Program-made: the position numbers and the translations under genes | The notes under the pieces: generated by a model | Database searches by the model: none | Seen by the model: only the letters and a program-made list of their open reading frames with translations | Told to the model about the DNA's origin: nothing | Source: Flavobacterium luteum | GTDB taxonomy: Bacteria > Bacteroidota > Bacteroidia > Flavobacteriales > Flavobacteriaceae | NCBI RefSeq assembly: GCF_008806775.1 | Contig: NZ_WAEM01000003.1 | Span: forward strand, 310,001 to 374,000 | Length of the DNA stretch: 64,000 nt | Direction: 5' to 3' | Shown here: piece by piece, positions 25,975 to 34,345 of the stretch | How the letters are laid out: every line of letters begins with the position of its first letter | Position numbering within the stretch: position 1 is the stretch's first letter

Positions 25975-26691
25975 TTAATGCACCATAGGGATTTCCATTA
26001 ATAAAAACTTCGCATCAGTTAAAGCTTTTATTTCCAAAGTTTGAAAATCTGTAATTCCTAAACCATCGCGAGTTTCTAATTCCTGACCATCTACAGTTAT
26101 ATTTCCTGAAATTACAAAAACATACATTCCGTTTCCAGCTTTTTTTAATTCGTATGTTTTAGAAAATCCTTTGTCAAAATCAGCTAAATGAAACCAAGCA
26201 TCTTGATGAATCCAAACACCATCATCTTCAGGATTTGGAGAAAGAATTTGAGCAAAATTATTTTTTTGTTCCGTTACATCTAAAGTTATTTGTTGGTAAC
26301 GTGGCTCAACATTTCTAATTTTAGGGAACAACCAAATTTGAAACAATTTAGTTTGTTTATTTTCATTAGGATTAAACTCACTATGCTGAATTCCTGTTCC
26401 TGCACTCATTACTTGCACATCTCCAGTTCTTATAATAGCTTCATTTCCCATGCTGTCTTTATGTGCTAAATCGCCTTCAAGTGGAATGGTAATAATTTCC
26501 ATATTGTCGTGAGGATGTGTTCCAAAGCCCATGCCTGCTGCAACAGTATCGTCGTTTAAAACTCGTAAAGTTCCAAACTGAACTCTTTCTGGATTGTACC
26601 ATCTGGCAAAACTAAAACTATGGTAAGCATTTAACCATCCATGATCTGCATGTCCTCTGGTATTTGCTTTGTGTAAAACTGTATTTTTCAT
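25975..26691 (-). CDS. Pirin family protein (YhhW/YhaK type)
   Basis: 238 residues, bicupin. N-terminal domain with RGHADHGWLNAYHSFSFARWY and the metal ligands in GTHPHDNMEIITIPLEG, then MSAGTGIQHSEFNP with the last His and Glu. The C-terminal cupin is smaller. Bacterial members of this kind can act as quercetin 2,3-dioxygenases or redox sensors; here the role is open. It is the first gene of a four-gene operon (pirin, GNAT, ferredoxin, FMN reductase). It has a well-formed promoter and a palindrome at the activator position, next to a Crp/Fnr-type gene. Confidence 0.92.
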   Translation of the reverse strand: MKNTVLHKANTRGHADHGWLNAYHSFSFARWYNPERVQFGTLRVLNDDTVAAGMGFGTHPHDNMEIITIPLEGDLAHKDSMGNEAIIRTGDVQVMSAGTGIQHSEFNPNENKQTKLFQIWLFPKIRNVEPRYQQITLDVTEQKNNFAQILSPNPEDDGVWIHQDAWFHLADFDKGFSKTYELKKAGNGMYVFVISGNITVDGQELETRDGLGITDFQTLEIKALTDAKFLLMEIPMVH

Positions 26692-26720
26692 GATATATAA
26701 ATGTATTAATTATTGTGATA

Positions 26721-26750
26721 CAAATTTACAGGTGATGTTTTTAAAAGCAA
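26721..26750 (-). promoter_or_regulatory. Promoter of the pirin operon
   Basis: Minus strand: TTG (26750-26748), 19-bp spacer, TAAATTTG (26728-26721). Full Bacteroidota consensus, about 27 bases of leader before the pirin start codon. Confidence 0.68.
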
Positions 26751-26766
26751 CTTAATGTAGATTAAG
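26751..26766 (-). promoter_or_regulatory. Palindromic operator, candidate Crp/Fnr-type site
   Basis: CTTAATGTAGATTAAG is a perfect 6-4-6 inverted repeat with the layout of FNR sites (TTGAT-N4-ATCAA). It abuts the TTG box of the pirin promoter. Its centre lies at about -41 from the expected start, the place where class II Crp/Fnr activators bind. The Crp/Fnr-type gene begins about 680 bases upstream and is the obvious candidate partner. Confidence 0.55.
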
Positions 26767-26779
26767 AAATTTTATTTTG

Positions 26780-26867
26780 GTTTCAAAGCTACAAAGGATT
26801 ATAGCTACAAAGGGGTGAAGTCTTATTTTTTCTGCTTGGAAAATCAGTCACTTTGCTGCTTTGAAAC
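26780..26867. repeat. Long inverted repeat between the Crp-like gene and the pirin operon
   Basis: GTTTCAAAGC (26780-26789) and GCTTTGAAAC (26858-26867) are exact complements. Pairing extends inward to about 15 of 17 positions. The left side also carries AGCTACAAAGG twice. The right arm touches the stop codon of the Crp-like gene, so the RNA 3' of that gene would fold into a large hairpin, perhaps acting as its terminator. Confidence 0.55.
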
Positions 26868-27442
26868 TACTTTCTAAGCATTTTACTTTTCATAGTACTA
26901 AAAAATTCGGGGGTTACGCCAATATAGGAAGCAATCTGCTTTTGAGGAACTTTTTGAATTAGGGTTGGGTATTTTTTACAAAATTTTTCGAAGCGTTCTT
27001 CTGCAGATAAACTTAAATTATCCATCAATCGTTCTTGATTGGAAACCAACGACTTTTCGGTTAATATTCTAAAAAAGCGTTCTAATTTTGGAATTTCTTG
27101 ATAAAGTATTTCTTGATTTTCTTTTGATAATAAGACCACTTCGGCATCTTCTAATACTTCAATAAATAGATTGCCAGGTTTTTGCGATATCAAACTATAC
27201 ATGTCACCAATCCACCAACCTTCGCATGCAAAATGCAAAACATGTTCGACAATATTATCATTAATATTAAAACTTCGTAATAATCCGTGGTTGACAAAAT
27301 AAGAATGTTTGCAAATCTCTCCAGAATGAAGTACAATGGTTTTTGCTTTGTAGTTTAGAATTTGGGTTTTAGACAGAAATAAGCACTCTTCTTCTTGGGT
27401 TAAAGAAATGTGTTTTGAAATGTTTTGAATAATCAAGCTCAT
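26867..27442 (-). CDS. Crp/Fnr family transcriptional regulator
   Basis: 191 residues. The N-terminal cyclic-nucleotide-binding-type beta barrel runs from about 1 to 120 (SKTQILNYKAKTIVLHSGEICKHSYFVNHGLLRSF). A long dimer helix follows, then a C-terminal helix-turn-helix, PQKQIASYIGVTPEFFSTMKSKM. No Fnr-type iron-sulfur cysteine cluster is visible, so it is not an oxygen sensor of the classical kind; the ligand is unknown. Members of this subgroup in Bacteroidota often sit beside genes they control. The pirin operon lies downstream with a palindrome at the activator position. Confidence 0.9.
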   Translation of the reverse strand: MSLIIQNISKHISLTQEEECLFLSKTQILNYKAKTIVLHSGEICKHSYFVNHGLLRSFNINDNIVEHVLHFACEGWWIGDMYSLISQKPGNLFIEVLEDAEVVLLSKENQEILYQEIPKLERFFRILTEKSLVSNQERLMDNLSLSAEERFEKFCKKYPTLIQKVPQKQIASYIGVTPEFFSTMKSKMLRK

Positions 27443-27489
27443 ATTTCAAAAATACAATAAAAGTTTGTAAAATTTGAGCATAAAAAAAA

Positions 27490-27517
27490 ACGGTCTTGAC
27501 ATTTATTTCAAGACCGT
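27490..27517 (-). terminator. Terminator of the secreted His-rich protein gene
   Basis: ACGGTCTTGA / TCAAGACCGT, 10-bp perfect stem, 8-nt loop; the minus strand runs into a T-tract. Confidence 0.82.
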
Positions 27518-27524
27518 AAATTTT

Positions 27525-27875
27525 TTAATGATTGTGACCTTTGTGGTCATCGTGATCTTCTACAGGAAGCAATTTGAATGATGTTACAACAAAACGGTCA
27601 TTTTTTACTTCACCTACAACTTCGGCTTTTCTAATAGTAGAACAAAAACCATCTTTTGCATGTGCATCTCCATGATTGTCTAAGGTTGTTCCGTCAACAA
27701 AATAGGATTTGCCATCAATTCGAGCAGCTAAATCACATCCTTTTTTACCTTTCATCCCAAATTGGCATTGACCGCAAGAAACTTCAACAATTTGAGTTTC
27801 TACTGGTTGCTTTACATCTTGAGCATTCATAAAATGAAATGACAAAACAAATAGTATTGCAGTTATTTTTTTCAT
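27525..27875 (-). CDS. Secreted cysteine- and histidine-rich protein (DUF6370-like)
   Basis: 116 residues. Signal peptide MKKITAILFVLSFHFMNAQ, then a compact domain with VSCGQCQFGMKGKKGCDLA near 33-51, KSYFVDGT, and DGFCSTIRKAEVVGEV. The tail DHDDHKGHNH is a histidine-rich metal-binding type sequence. From memory the domain corresponds to DUF6370. The cysteine pattern and tail suggest handling of a metal such as copper or zinc in the envelope, which is inference. It is transcribed alone, between two terminators. Confidence 0.72.
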   Translation of the reverse strand: MKKITAILFVLSFHFMNAQDVKQPVETQIVEVSCGQCQFGMKGKKGCDLAARIDGKSYFVDGTTLDNHGDAHAKDGFCSTIRKAEVVGEVKNDRFVVTSFKLLPVEDHDDHKGHNH

Positions 27876-27894
27876 AATTAATAAGATTTAAAAA

Positions 27895-27914
27895 GCCTCA
27901 AGATTTCTTGAGGC
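27895..27914 (-). terminator. Terminator of the aspartate aminotransferase gene
   Basis: GCCTCAAGA / TCTTGAGGC, 9-bp arms, with T-rich sequence following on the minus strand. Confidence 0.75.
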
Positions 27915-27921
27915 CTTGTGT

Positions 27922-29124
27922 TTATACTAATACTTCTGAGTTTGTTACCGCTTCTTTTATTCTTCGCAAAGCTTCTCTTAATAAATCATCGCTAGTGGCG
28001 TAAGAAAAACGGATACAATCTGGATTTCCAAATGCATCACCAGTTACAGTTGCTACATTGGCTTCTGACAACAAGTACATTGAAAAATCATTAGCATCTT
28101 TTATAAAAGTTCCTTTAAGCGTTTTTCCAAAGAAAGAAGAAACGTCAGGAAAAACATAGAAAGCACCTTCAGGAACGTTTATCTTAATTCCAGGAATATC
28201 TTTTAATAATCCTACTACTAAATCTCTACGGCTATGAAACGCATCAACCATATGTTTCAATACTGATGGGTCAGCATCTACTGCTGTAATGGTAGCGCGT
28301 TGGGCAATACTATTGGCGCCACTCGTTACTTGACCTTGAATTTTTGTGCATGCTTTTGCAATAAATTCTGGAGCTCCTATGTATCCAATTCTCCATCCTG
28401 TCATGGCAAATGCTTTCGCTACTCCGTTTACGGTAATGGTTCTTTCAAGCATGCCTGGAACTGATCCGATGCTACAAAAAGTCCCAGAAAAATTAATATG
28501 CTCGTAGATTTCATCAGCAACAACGTAAATGTTTGGATATTTCTCCAATACTTTTACCAAAGCCGTTAATTCTTCTCTATTATAAACAGAACCACTTGGA
28601 TTACAAGGCGAACTGAACCACATCATTTTTGTTTTAGGAGTAATCGCTGCTTCTAATTGCTCTGGAGTAATTTTAAAATCAGTATCTACAGAAGTTGGAA
28701 CCTCTACAGGAACTCCACCAGATAATTTTACTATTTCAAAATAACTTACCCAGTACGGTGCTGGCAATATTACTTCATCACCGTCATTTAACATGACTTG
28801 AGCAATGTTGTATAAAGACTGTTTTGCTCCTGTTGAAACTACAATTTGTGATGGTTTATAATCTAAATCATTGTCTCTTTTGAATTTTCTGCAAATAGCA
28901 TCTTTCAATTCTGCATATCCTTCTACTGGAGAATAAGTGCTATAATTTTCGTCTATTGCTTTTTTTGCAGCTTCTTTAATGAAATCAGGCGTATTGAAAT
29001 CGGGTTCGCCCAAACTTAAACTAATTATATCTTTTCCTTGTGCTTTTAATTCTCTGGCTAAAGCAGCCATGGCTAATGTTTGTGATGTAGCTAGATTGTT
29101 AATTCTATCGGATAATGGATTCAT
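27922..29124 (-). CDS. Class I aminotransferase, aspartate aminotransferase type
   Basis: 400 residues, fold type I PLP enzyme. Substrate-end motif LSLGEPDFNTPDFI near 37, STGAKQSLYN near 97, ADEIYEHI near 203, and Schiff-base lysine K237 in VNGVAKAFAMTGWRIGY. The pattern matches subgroup I-gamma aspartate aminotransferases (AspB type), which may also act on other amino or keto acids or on prephenate. It follows the desaturase gene by 29 bases in the same direction. Confidence 0.92.
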   Translation of the reverse strand: MNPLSDRINNLATSQTLAMAALARELKAQGKDIISLSLGEPDFNTPDFIKEAAKKAIDENYSTYSPVEGYAELKDAICRKFKRDNDLDYKPSQIVVSTGAKQSLYNIAQVMLNDGDEVILPAPYWVSYFEIVKLSGGVPVEVPTSVDTDFKITPEQLEAAITPKTKMMWFSSPCNPSGSVYNREELTALVKVLEKYPNIYVVADEIYEHINFSGTFCSIGSVPGMLERTITVNGVAKAFAMTGWRIGYIGAPEFIAKACTKIQGQVTSGANSIAQRATITAVDADPSVLKHMVDAFHSRRDLVVGLLKDIPGIKINVPEGAFYVFPDVSSFFGKTLKGTFIKDANDFSMYLLSEANVATVTGDAFGNPDCIRFSYATSDDLLREALRRIKEAVTNSEVLV

Positions 29125-29153
29125 TTTTTTAAATATATTTATGTACTTAATTA

Positions 29154-30251
29154 TTAGATTAATTCTGGTTTTAATCCTAAATCTTTTAAATGTTTAAAAT
29201 GTGCAATAACAGCACTTCTCATTGTTTGGTATTCATGATAAGGCAAATTACAATCTTTTGCAGTTTCCTTAACTATCTTGGCTATTTTTCCGTAATGGAT
29301 ATGGCTAATATTTGGAAAAAGATGATGCTCAATTTGGTGATTTAAACCTCCAGTATACCAATTAACAATCCAGTTTTTTGGAGCAAAATTAACAGTAGTA
29401 AACAATTGATGTATGGCCCAAGTATTCTCCATTTCTCCAGAATCATTGGGTTGTGGATTATCAGTTTCATCTACAATATGAGCCAATTGAAAAACAACAC
29501 TTAAAATTAAACCAGCGGTGTAATGCATTACAAAAAAACCAATAACTACTTTCCACCAAATAACTCCTAAAATCATGGGTATTATTATCCAAACTAAGAA
29601 ATAGATAATCTTTGTAATAACTAACGTTGTCCAAAGCATTTTTACATTTTTAGGCTCGCCATAGGATAATTTTCTTTTTAAATAAGCTCTCATTTGCTTA
29701 AAATCGGTAGTTAACGACCAATTGAAGGTCAATAAACCATATAGAAATATGGAGTAATAGTGCTGAAATCTATGGAAACTATACCATTTTGCTTGCTTTG
29801 TAAATCGAATAACACGTCCAGCATCTAAATCTTCATCATGACCTGGAATATTGGTGTATGTATGATGTAAAACATTGTGTTGAACTTGCCAGTTATAAAC
29901 ATTTCCAGCTAAAATATAAATGGTTCCCCCCATGAATTTATTGATCCAATTCTTGTTGGAATATGAACCATGGTTTCCGTCGTGCATAACATTCATTCCA
30001 ATTCCTGCCATTCCTACGCCCATAATTAAAGAAAGCAATAAAAGCAACCAAAAAGACATGTCTGTTAATGTTATTATTAAAAAATATGGAGAAACAAAAA
30101 TTGTGAAAAGAATAACGGTTTTTAAATACAATTTCCAATTTCCAGTCTTCTGAATATTATTTTCTTTAAAATAATTATTCACTTTTGAATTAAGTGTTCT
30201 AAAAAACTTAAGGTTATCTTGCTTTGCAAAAGTTGGAGTGGTAATATTCAT
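29154..30251 (-). CDS. Membrane fatty acid desaturase
   Basis: 365 residues with at least four hydrophobic segments. The three histidine boxes of diiron desaturases are present: HDGNH (90-94), HNVLHHTYTN (125-134) and NHQIEHHLFP near 303. The QIEHH form of the last box is typical of front-end/linoleoyl-type desaturases, but no cytochrome b5 domain is fused, so electrons come from a separate carrier. It introduces a double bond into membrane acyl chains, likely for cold adaptation. A two-box promoter stands upstream, back to back with rsmG. Confidence 0.9.
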   Translation of the reverse strand: MNITTPTFAKQDNLKFFRTLNSKVNNYFKENNIQKTGNWKLYLKTVILFTIFVSPYFLIITLTDMSFWLLLLLSLIMGVGMAGIGMNVMHDGNHGSYSNKNWINKFMGGTIYILAGNVYNWQVQHNVLHHTYTNIPGHDEDLDAGRVIRFTKQAKWYSFHRFQHYYSIFLYGLLTFNWSLTTDFKQMRAYLKRKLSYGEPKNVKMLWTTLVITKIIYFLVWIIIPMILGVIWWKVVIGFFVMHYTAGLILSVVFQLAHIVDETDNPQPNDSGEMENTWAIHQLFTTVNFAPKNWIVNWYTGGLNHQIEHHLFPNISHIHYGKIAKIVKETAKDCNLPYHEYQTMRSAVIAHFKHLKDLGLKPELI

Positions 30252-30274
30252 ATTATTTTTTTAAATAAAAAAGA

Positions 30275-30307
30275 CAAAGGTAATTATTATAAATTTTTGT
30301 TTGCCAA
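30275..30307 (-). promoter_or_regulatory. Promoter of the desaturase gene
   Basis: Minus strand: TTG (30307-30305), 22-bp spacer, TACCTTTG (30282-30275). Start codon at 30251. Confidence 0.62.
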
Positions 30308-30360
30308 AATTGGTGTAAATATTTCAACTGTAAAGTATTACTTTTGTTAAAAAATAAAGA

Positions 30361-30990
30361 ATGGAAGAAATTCTTAAGTGTTTTCCCGAAATAACGGATG
30401 TTCAGAAAGAACAGTTTCAAAAATTATCCGATTTATACCAAGATTGGAACGCGAAAATAAATGTAATTTCACGTAAAGATATCGATGAATTGTATACGAA
30501 ACATGTTCTTCATTCGCTAGCAATAGCTAAAATTCAAAAATTCGAACCTGGGACTTATGTTTTAGATGTTGGTACCGGAGGAGGCTTTCCAGGCATTCCG
30601 TTAGCGATTTTATTTCCAGAAACCAGATTTTATTTGATAGATGTAATTCTAAAAAAAATAAATGTGGTAAAAGCTGTTGTCGAAGCTTTAGAATTGAAAA
30701 ACGTAAAAGCAGAACAAATTCGTGCCGAAAATGTGAAAGGTGATTTTGACTTTATTGTTAGTCGCGCCGTCACGAATATGCCTGATTTTGTTTCTTGGAT
30801 AAAAGATAAAATCAAAAAACAACAAAAACACGAGTTGAAAAATGGGATACTTTACTTAAAAGGTGGCGATTTAACTGAAGAGTTGAAGCTATTCCCTAAT
30901 GCAACCGAATACAATATTTCCGAATTTTTTGATGCCGAATTTTTTGAAACGAAAAAAGTAGTGCATTTGCCTTTGAGGTTTAAACCTTAA
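30361..30990 (+). CDS. rsmG: 16S rRNA (guanine527-N7)-methyltransferase
   Basis: 209 residues. SAM-dependent methylation of G527 in 16S rRNA. The N-terminal helix pair has LYQDWNAKINVISRKD and TKHVLHSLAI, the SAM loop is VLDVGTGGGFPGIPLAI near 64, and ISVRAV-like DFIVSRAVTNM follows near 131. It is monocistronic with a -7 box TACTTTTG at 30339-30346, only 15 bases from the start codon, so the leader is very short. In many bacteria rsmG lies near the origin; nothing here supports an origin. Confidence 0.95.
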   Translation: MEEILKCFPEITDVQKEQFQKLSDLYQDWNAKINVISRKDIDELYTKHVLHSLAIAKIQKFEPGTYVLDVGTGGGFPGIPLAILFPETRFYLIDVILKKINVVKAVVEALELKNVKAEQIRAENVKGDFDFIVSRAVTNMPDFVSWIKDKIKKQQKHELKNGILYLKGGDLTEELKLFPNATEYNISEFFDAEFFETKKVVHLPLRFKP

Positions 30991-31002
30991 AAAATGAAAG
31001 AT

Positions 31003-31989
31003 TTATTTTTTGATTATTTTTCGAACTTGAGAACCTTTATCAGTATTGAAAGTAACAAAATAGACGCCTCTTTGTAAATGGGCTAGATTTATAACGTTTT
31101 TTATAACATTACTTTCTAATATTACTCTTCCATGTATATCAGATATGTTTATAGAGTTTATTTTAAGATTGGTGGTAAAATTCAAAACATCTTCAATTGG
31201 ATTCGGAATTATTTGTAAGGAACTTGATTGTAATGTGTTGTCATTAGTTCCTAAAAGCATCGTATTAAATCGCTCGATTTGGTTTATAGTTTGATTAATT
31301 CCCAGTAAAGGAACACTTACAGTTAAAGTAGTGTTTCTGAATACAAGACTATTGGACCCATTAGTAGCATCATAATAATTATAAGTGGTTTGTATTGCTG
31401 TTCCTACGTTGGTTAAGATGCCATAATTTAAAGAAATGTTTTGCACTGTTTTTAGCCGAGATGCATCTTTTTCAGAAGTTCCGTTATTAAGAATTCCGTA
31501 CGAATCGAAAGATGTTGTAATTGTGCCTGTAAAAGTTCCTAAATACATACCGTAAATGAAGGTTCCAGCAGTTGTATCAGTATTAGAATAGCCATAATTT
31601 AACGGGAAATTACCTATCGTTGCATTGTTACTTATATAATTTAATTCTAAATCGTTGTTTTTTAAAGCCGTAATTGATAATGCATTAGCTGCTTTTGAGT
31701 AATAAATTTGGGATGTGGCATTAGCTACTATTGTTGTGCTTTTAGGATAAGTAGTTATTTCAGAAGCTGTAGGTGATGAAATGTAATCAATAGATTCTCC
31801 CACTTTAGTAAGTTGATTAAAATCCCAAACTAAATTTGCGCCTGAAGTAGTTTGGTCAAGTGGAACGCTTGAGGTTACTATATCATATACAGACGGATCT
31901 GTACTTGTCGTAAAATAAGAATTAATAGGAACTTGTGCAGAACTTAAAGTTGAAAAAAAAACGAGTAAAAGTAGTAATTTTAGATTCAT
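31003..31989 (-). CDS. T9SS type A sorted secreted protein of unknown function
   Basis: 328 residues. Signal peptide MNLKLLLLLVFFSTLSSAQ. A Thr/Ser/Asn-rich beta body (about 20-250) has no motif that I recognise. The last 75 residues form a type A sorting domain: IIPNPIEDVLNF, INISDIHGRVI, INLAHLQRGVYFVTF and the basic end VRKIIKK. So it is exported through the outer membrane by T9SS and probably attached to the surface. Monocistronic. Confidence 0.85.
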   Translation of the reverse strand: MNLKLLLLLVFFSTLSSAQVPINSYFTTSTDPSVYDIVTSSVPLDQTTSGANLVWDFNQLTKVGESIDYISSPTASEITTYPKSTTIVANATSQIYYSKAANALSITALKNNDLELNYISNNATIGNFPLNYGYSNTDTTAGTFIYGMYLGTFTGTITTSFDSYGILNNGTSEKDASRLKTVQNISLNYGILTNVGTAIQTTYNYYDATNGSNSLVFRNTTLTVSVPLLGINQTINQIERFNTMLLGTNDNTLQSSSLQIIPNPIEDVLNFTTNLKINSINISDIHGRVILESNVIKNVINLAHLQRGVYFVTFNTDKGSQVRKIIKK

Positions 31990-32048
31990 AATTTAGGCTA
32001 TTAGAAGGAAACCAAATATACAAAAGAAAGAGTGTGTTTTATAAATTA

Positions 32049-32078
32049 AAAAAGCCCAATTTTTAAGTTGGACTTTTT
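32049..32078 (-). terminator. Terminator of pruA
   Basis: AAAAAGCCCAA / TTGGACTTTTT, 11-bp stem with one mismatch, 8-nt loop, T-run on both strands, 11 bases past the stop. Confidence 0.7.
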
Positions 32079-32088
32079 GTGATTTTTT

Positions 32089-33717
32089 TTACTCTCCTAA
32101 AAACGGATATCTATAATCTTCCGGAGTTATAAACGTTTCCTTAATGGTTCTAGGTGAAACCCAACGCAATAAGTTTAGTGCCGAACCTGCTTTGTCATTA
32201 GTGCCTGAAGCTCTTGCGCCTCCAAAAGGTTGCATTCCAACCACAGCTCCTGTTGGTTTATCATTAACATAGAAATTTCCAGCTGCATTTTGCAATGCAA
32301 TTGTTGCTTCCTCGATAGCATATCTGTCTTGGCTAAAAACAGCTCCAGTTAGAGCATAGTCGGAGGTTTCGTCTACTAATATTAAAGTATCGGCCCATTT
32401 AGTATCTTCATACACATAAATTGTAATTACTGGTCCAAACAACTCCGTTTCCATAGTAGTGTATTTTGGATTTGTTGTTACTATTACCGTTGGCTCAACA
32501 AAATATCCGACAGATTTATCATAATTACCACCAACAATAATTTCAGCGTCAGAATCTGCTTTTGCTTGGTCAATATATTTTGCTAATTTATCAAACGACC
32601 CTTCATGAATAACAGCAGTAATAAAATTGCCAAAATCTTCTGGAGAACCCATTTTTAATGATTTCACATCAAAAATTAATTGTGATTTCACCTCACTCCA
32701 TAAACTTTGAGGAATGTAAGCTCTAGAAGCAGCGGAGCATTTTTGACCTTGAAATTCAAATGCGCCACGAACAATACCTGTAGCCACTTGTTTTACATTC
32801 GCACTTGGATGCGCAACAATAAAATCTTTTCCTCCAGTTTCTCCAACAATTCTTGGATAGGTTTTATAATGGTGAATATTACTTCCCACTTTTGCCCAAA
32901 TGTCTTTAAAAACATGTGTAGAACCCGTAAAATGGACACCTGCAAAATCACGACTTGAAAAAATGGTATCGCTTATCATTTGTGCGTCTCCAAAAACAAC
33001 GTTTATAACGCCATCTGGAACACCAGCTTCTTTGAAAACATCTATAATAATTTTTGCCGAAAAAACTTGACTGTCACTAGGTTTCCAAATCACAACATTG
33101 CCCATCATGGCTGCGCTTGCTGGTAAATTTGCTGCTATAGCCGTAAAATTAAAAGGGGTAATCGCATATACAAAACCTTCTAATGGACGATATTCTAAAC
33201 GATTCCAAACCAAAGAATCTGATTTTGGTTGGTCGTTATAGATTTGCGTCATGAATTCGACATTATACCGTAAAAAGTCAATCAATTCGCATGAAGCGTC
33301 TATTTCTGCTTGGTATATGTTCTTAGATTGCGCAATCATTGTTGCAGCATTTATTTTAGCTCTGTAAGGACCGGCTATTAATTCGGCAGCTTTCAAGAAA
33401 ATGGCCGCACGCTGTTCCCAAGCCAGATTTGCCCATTTTGTTTTTGCTTCAAGAGCATTTGCAATTGCTTTTTCAATATGTGTTTTTTCAGCAAGATGGT
33501 AGGTTCCCACGATGTGTTTGTGATCGTGTGGCGCAGTCATATTTCGAGTGTTTCCAGTTCTGATTTCTTCGCTGCCAATATATAACGGAACATCAATTTT
33601 AGAATTCCACATTTCTTTGTACGCAGCTTGCACGTTTGCTTTTTCTGCAGAATTTGGCGCATACGATTTTACAGGTTCGTTAACTGCTTTTGGCACATGA
33701 AAAAATCCTTTTAGCAT
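32089..33717 (-). CDS. pruA: 1-pyrroline-5-carboxylate dehydrogenase
   Basis: 542 residues. Oxidises glutamate-gamma-semialdehyde to glutamate with NAD+, the second step of proline breakdown. Aldehyde dehydrogenase marks: TPFNFTAIAANLPASAA near 187, FTGSTHVF near 258, the catalytic Glu in GETGGKDF, and the catalytic Cys in FEFQGQKCSAASR near 325. The stand-alone form (no PutA proline dehydrogenase fused) is the usual Bacteroidota arrangement; the dehydrogenase gene is not in the window. Confidence 0.94.
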   Translation of the reverse strand: MLKGFFHVPKAVNEPVKSYAPNSAEKANVQAAYKEMWNSKIDVPLYIGSEEIRTGNTRNMTAPHDHKHIVGTYHLAEKTHIEKAIANALEAKTKWANLAWEQRAAIFLKAAELIAGPYRAKINAATMIAQSKNIYQAEIDASCELIDFLRYNVEFMTQIYNDQPKSDSLVWNRLEYRPLEGFVYAITPFNFTAIAANLPASAAMMGNVVIWKPSDSQVFSAKIIIDVFKEAGVPDGVINVVFGDAQMISDTIFSSRDFAGVHFTGSTHVFKDIWAKVGSNIHHYKTYPRIVGETGGKDFIVAHPSANVKQVATGIVRGAFEFQGQKCSAASRAYIPQSLWSEVKSQLIFDVKSLKMGSPEDFGNFITAVIHEGSFDKLAKYIDQAKADSDAEIIVGGNYDKSVGYFVEPTVIVTTNPKYTTMETELFGPVITIYVYEDTKWADTLILVDETSDYALTGAVFSQDRYAIEEATIALQNAAGNFYVNDKPTGAVVGMQPFGGARASGTNDKAGSALNLLRWVSPRTIKETFITPEDYRYPFLGE

Positions 33718-33878
33718 ATTCTTTAATTAAAATAGTTGTTGAGGTTGTGCTTTGAAATAATATTTATCTAAAAAGACTAGACAAAAGTACAAAGGATATT
33801 TTGATAATTTGAAAATGAAATCGCGTTTTTACGAAACATTTTCTTTTTAAATTAAAATTTTGTGGCTCTTTAATGAAA

Positions 33879-34265
33879 TTAATTCAATGCGAAAGGAGCA
33901 CTCAATTTAAAAGAAGGAACGATTACTTTAAAATTTTTAGTTGTAGTAAAGTTAATCATATTAAAATGACCCTTCATAGAACCAAACGGCGAGGAAAGTA
34001 AACATCCGGAGCTATAAGTATGCGATTCGCCTGATTTTAGAACGGGTTTTTTGCCTATTACACCTTCGCCATCAACAATTTCAATGTCATTCAGTGAATC
34101 GAAAATTTCCCAATGACGAGAAACGAGTTGTACAGAGTCTTTTCCTTGATTTTCGATGATAATCTGGTAACTAAAGGCAAAATGAATCTTATGATTTTTG
34201 AAGTACGTACCTTCAAAAGTCGTTAAAACTGAAATTTTTATCCCTCTTGTTATTTGCGATACCAT
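33879..34265 (-). CDS. apaG: ApaG domain protein
   Basis: 128 residues, the whole length being one ApaG immunoglobulin-like fold: ITRGIKISVLTTFEGTY, FSYQIIIENQG, VQLVSRHWEIFD, GEGVIGKKPVLKSGESHTYSSGC, and the phosphate-like loop SPFGSMKGHF. The family is linked to Co2+/Mg2+ homeostasis in enterobacteria; the mechanism is unclear. A minus-strand -7 box CAAATTTA at 34288-34295 stands 23 bases before the start. Monocistronic. Confidence 0.92.
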   Translation of the reverse strand: MVSQITRGIKISVLTTFEGTYFKNHKIHFAFSYQIIIENQGKDSVQLVSRHWEIFDSLNDIEIVDGEGVIGKKPVLKSGESHTYSSGCLLSSPFGSMKGHFNMINFTTTKNFKVIVPSFKLSAPFALN

Positions 34266-34345
34266 TGTAAAATGCTATTTATCAGCACAAATTTACGAAA
34301 ATTACTTTTCAAAATGTAAATTCTAGATTAAATTTATGAATTAGA

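Noticed and set aside
26867..27442. Oxygen-sensing Fnr
   Set aside because: The N-terminal cysteine cluster that binds the iron-sulfur centre is absent.
30252..30360. Replication origin near rsmG
   Set aside because: No dnaA, gidA or DnaA-box cluster (TTATCCACA-like) was found around it.
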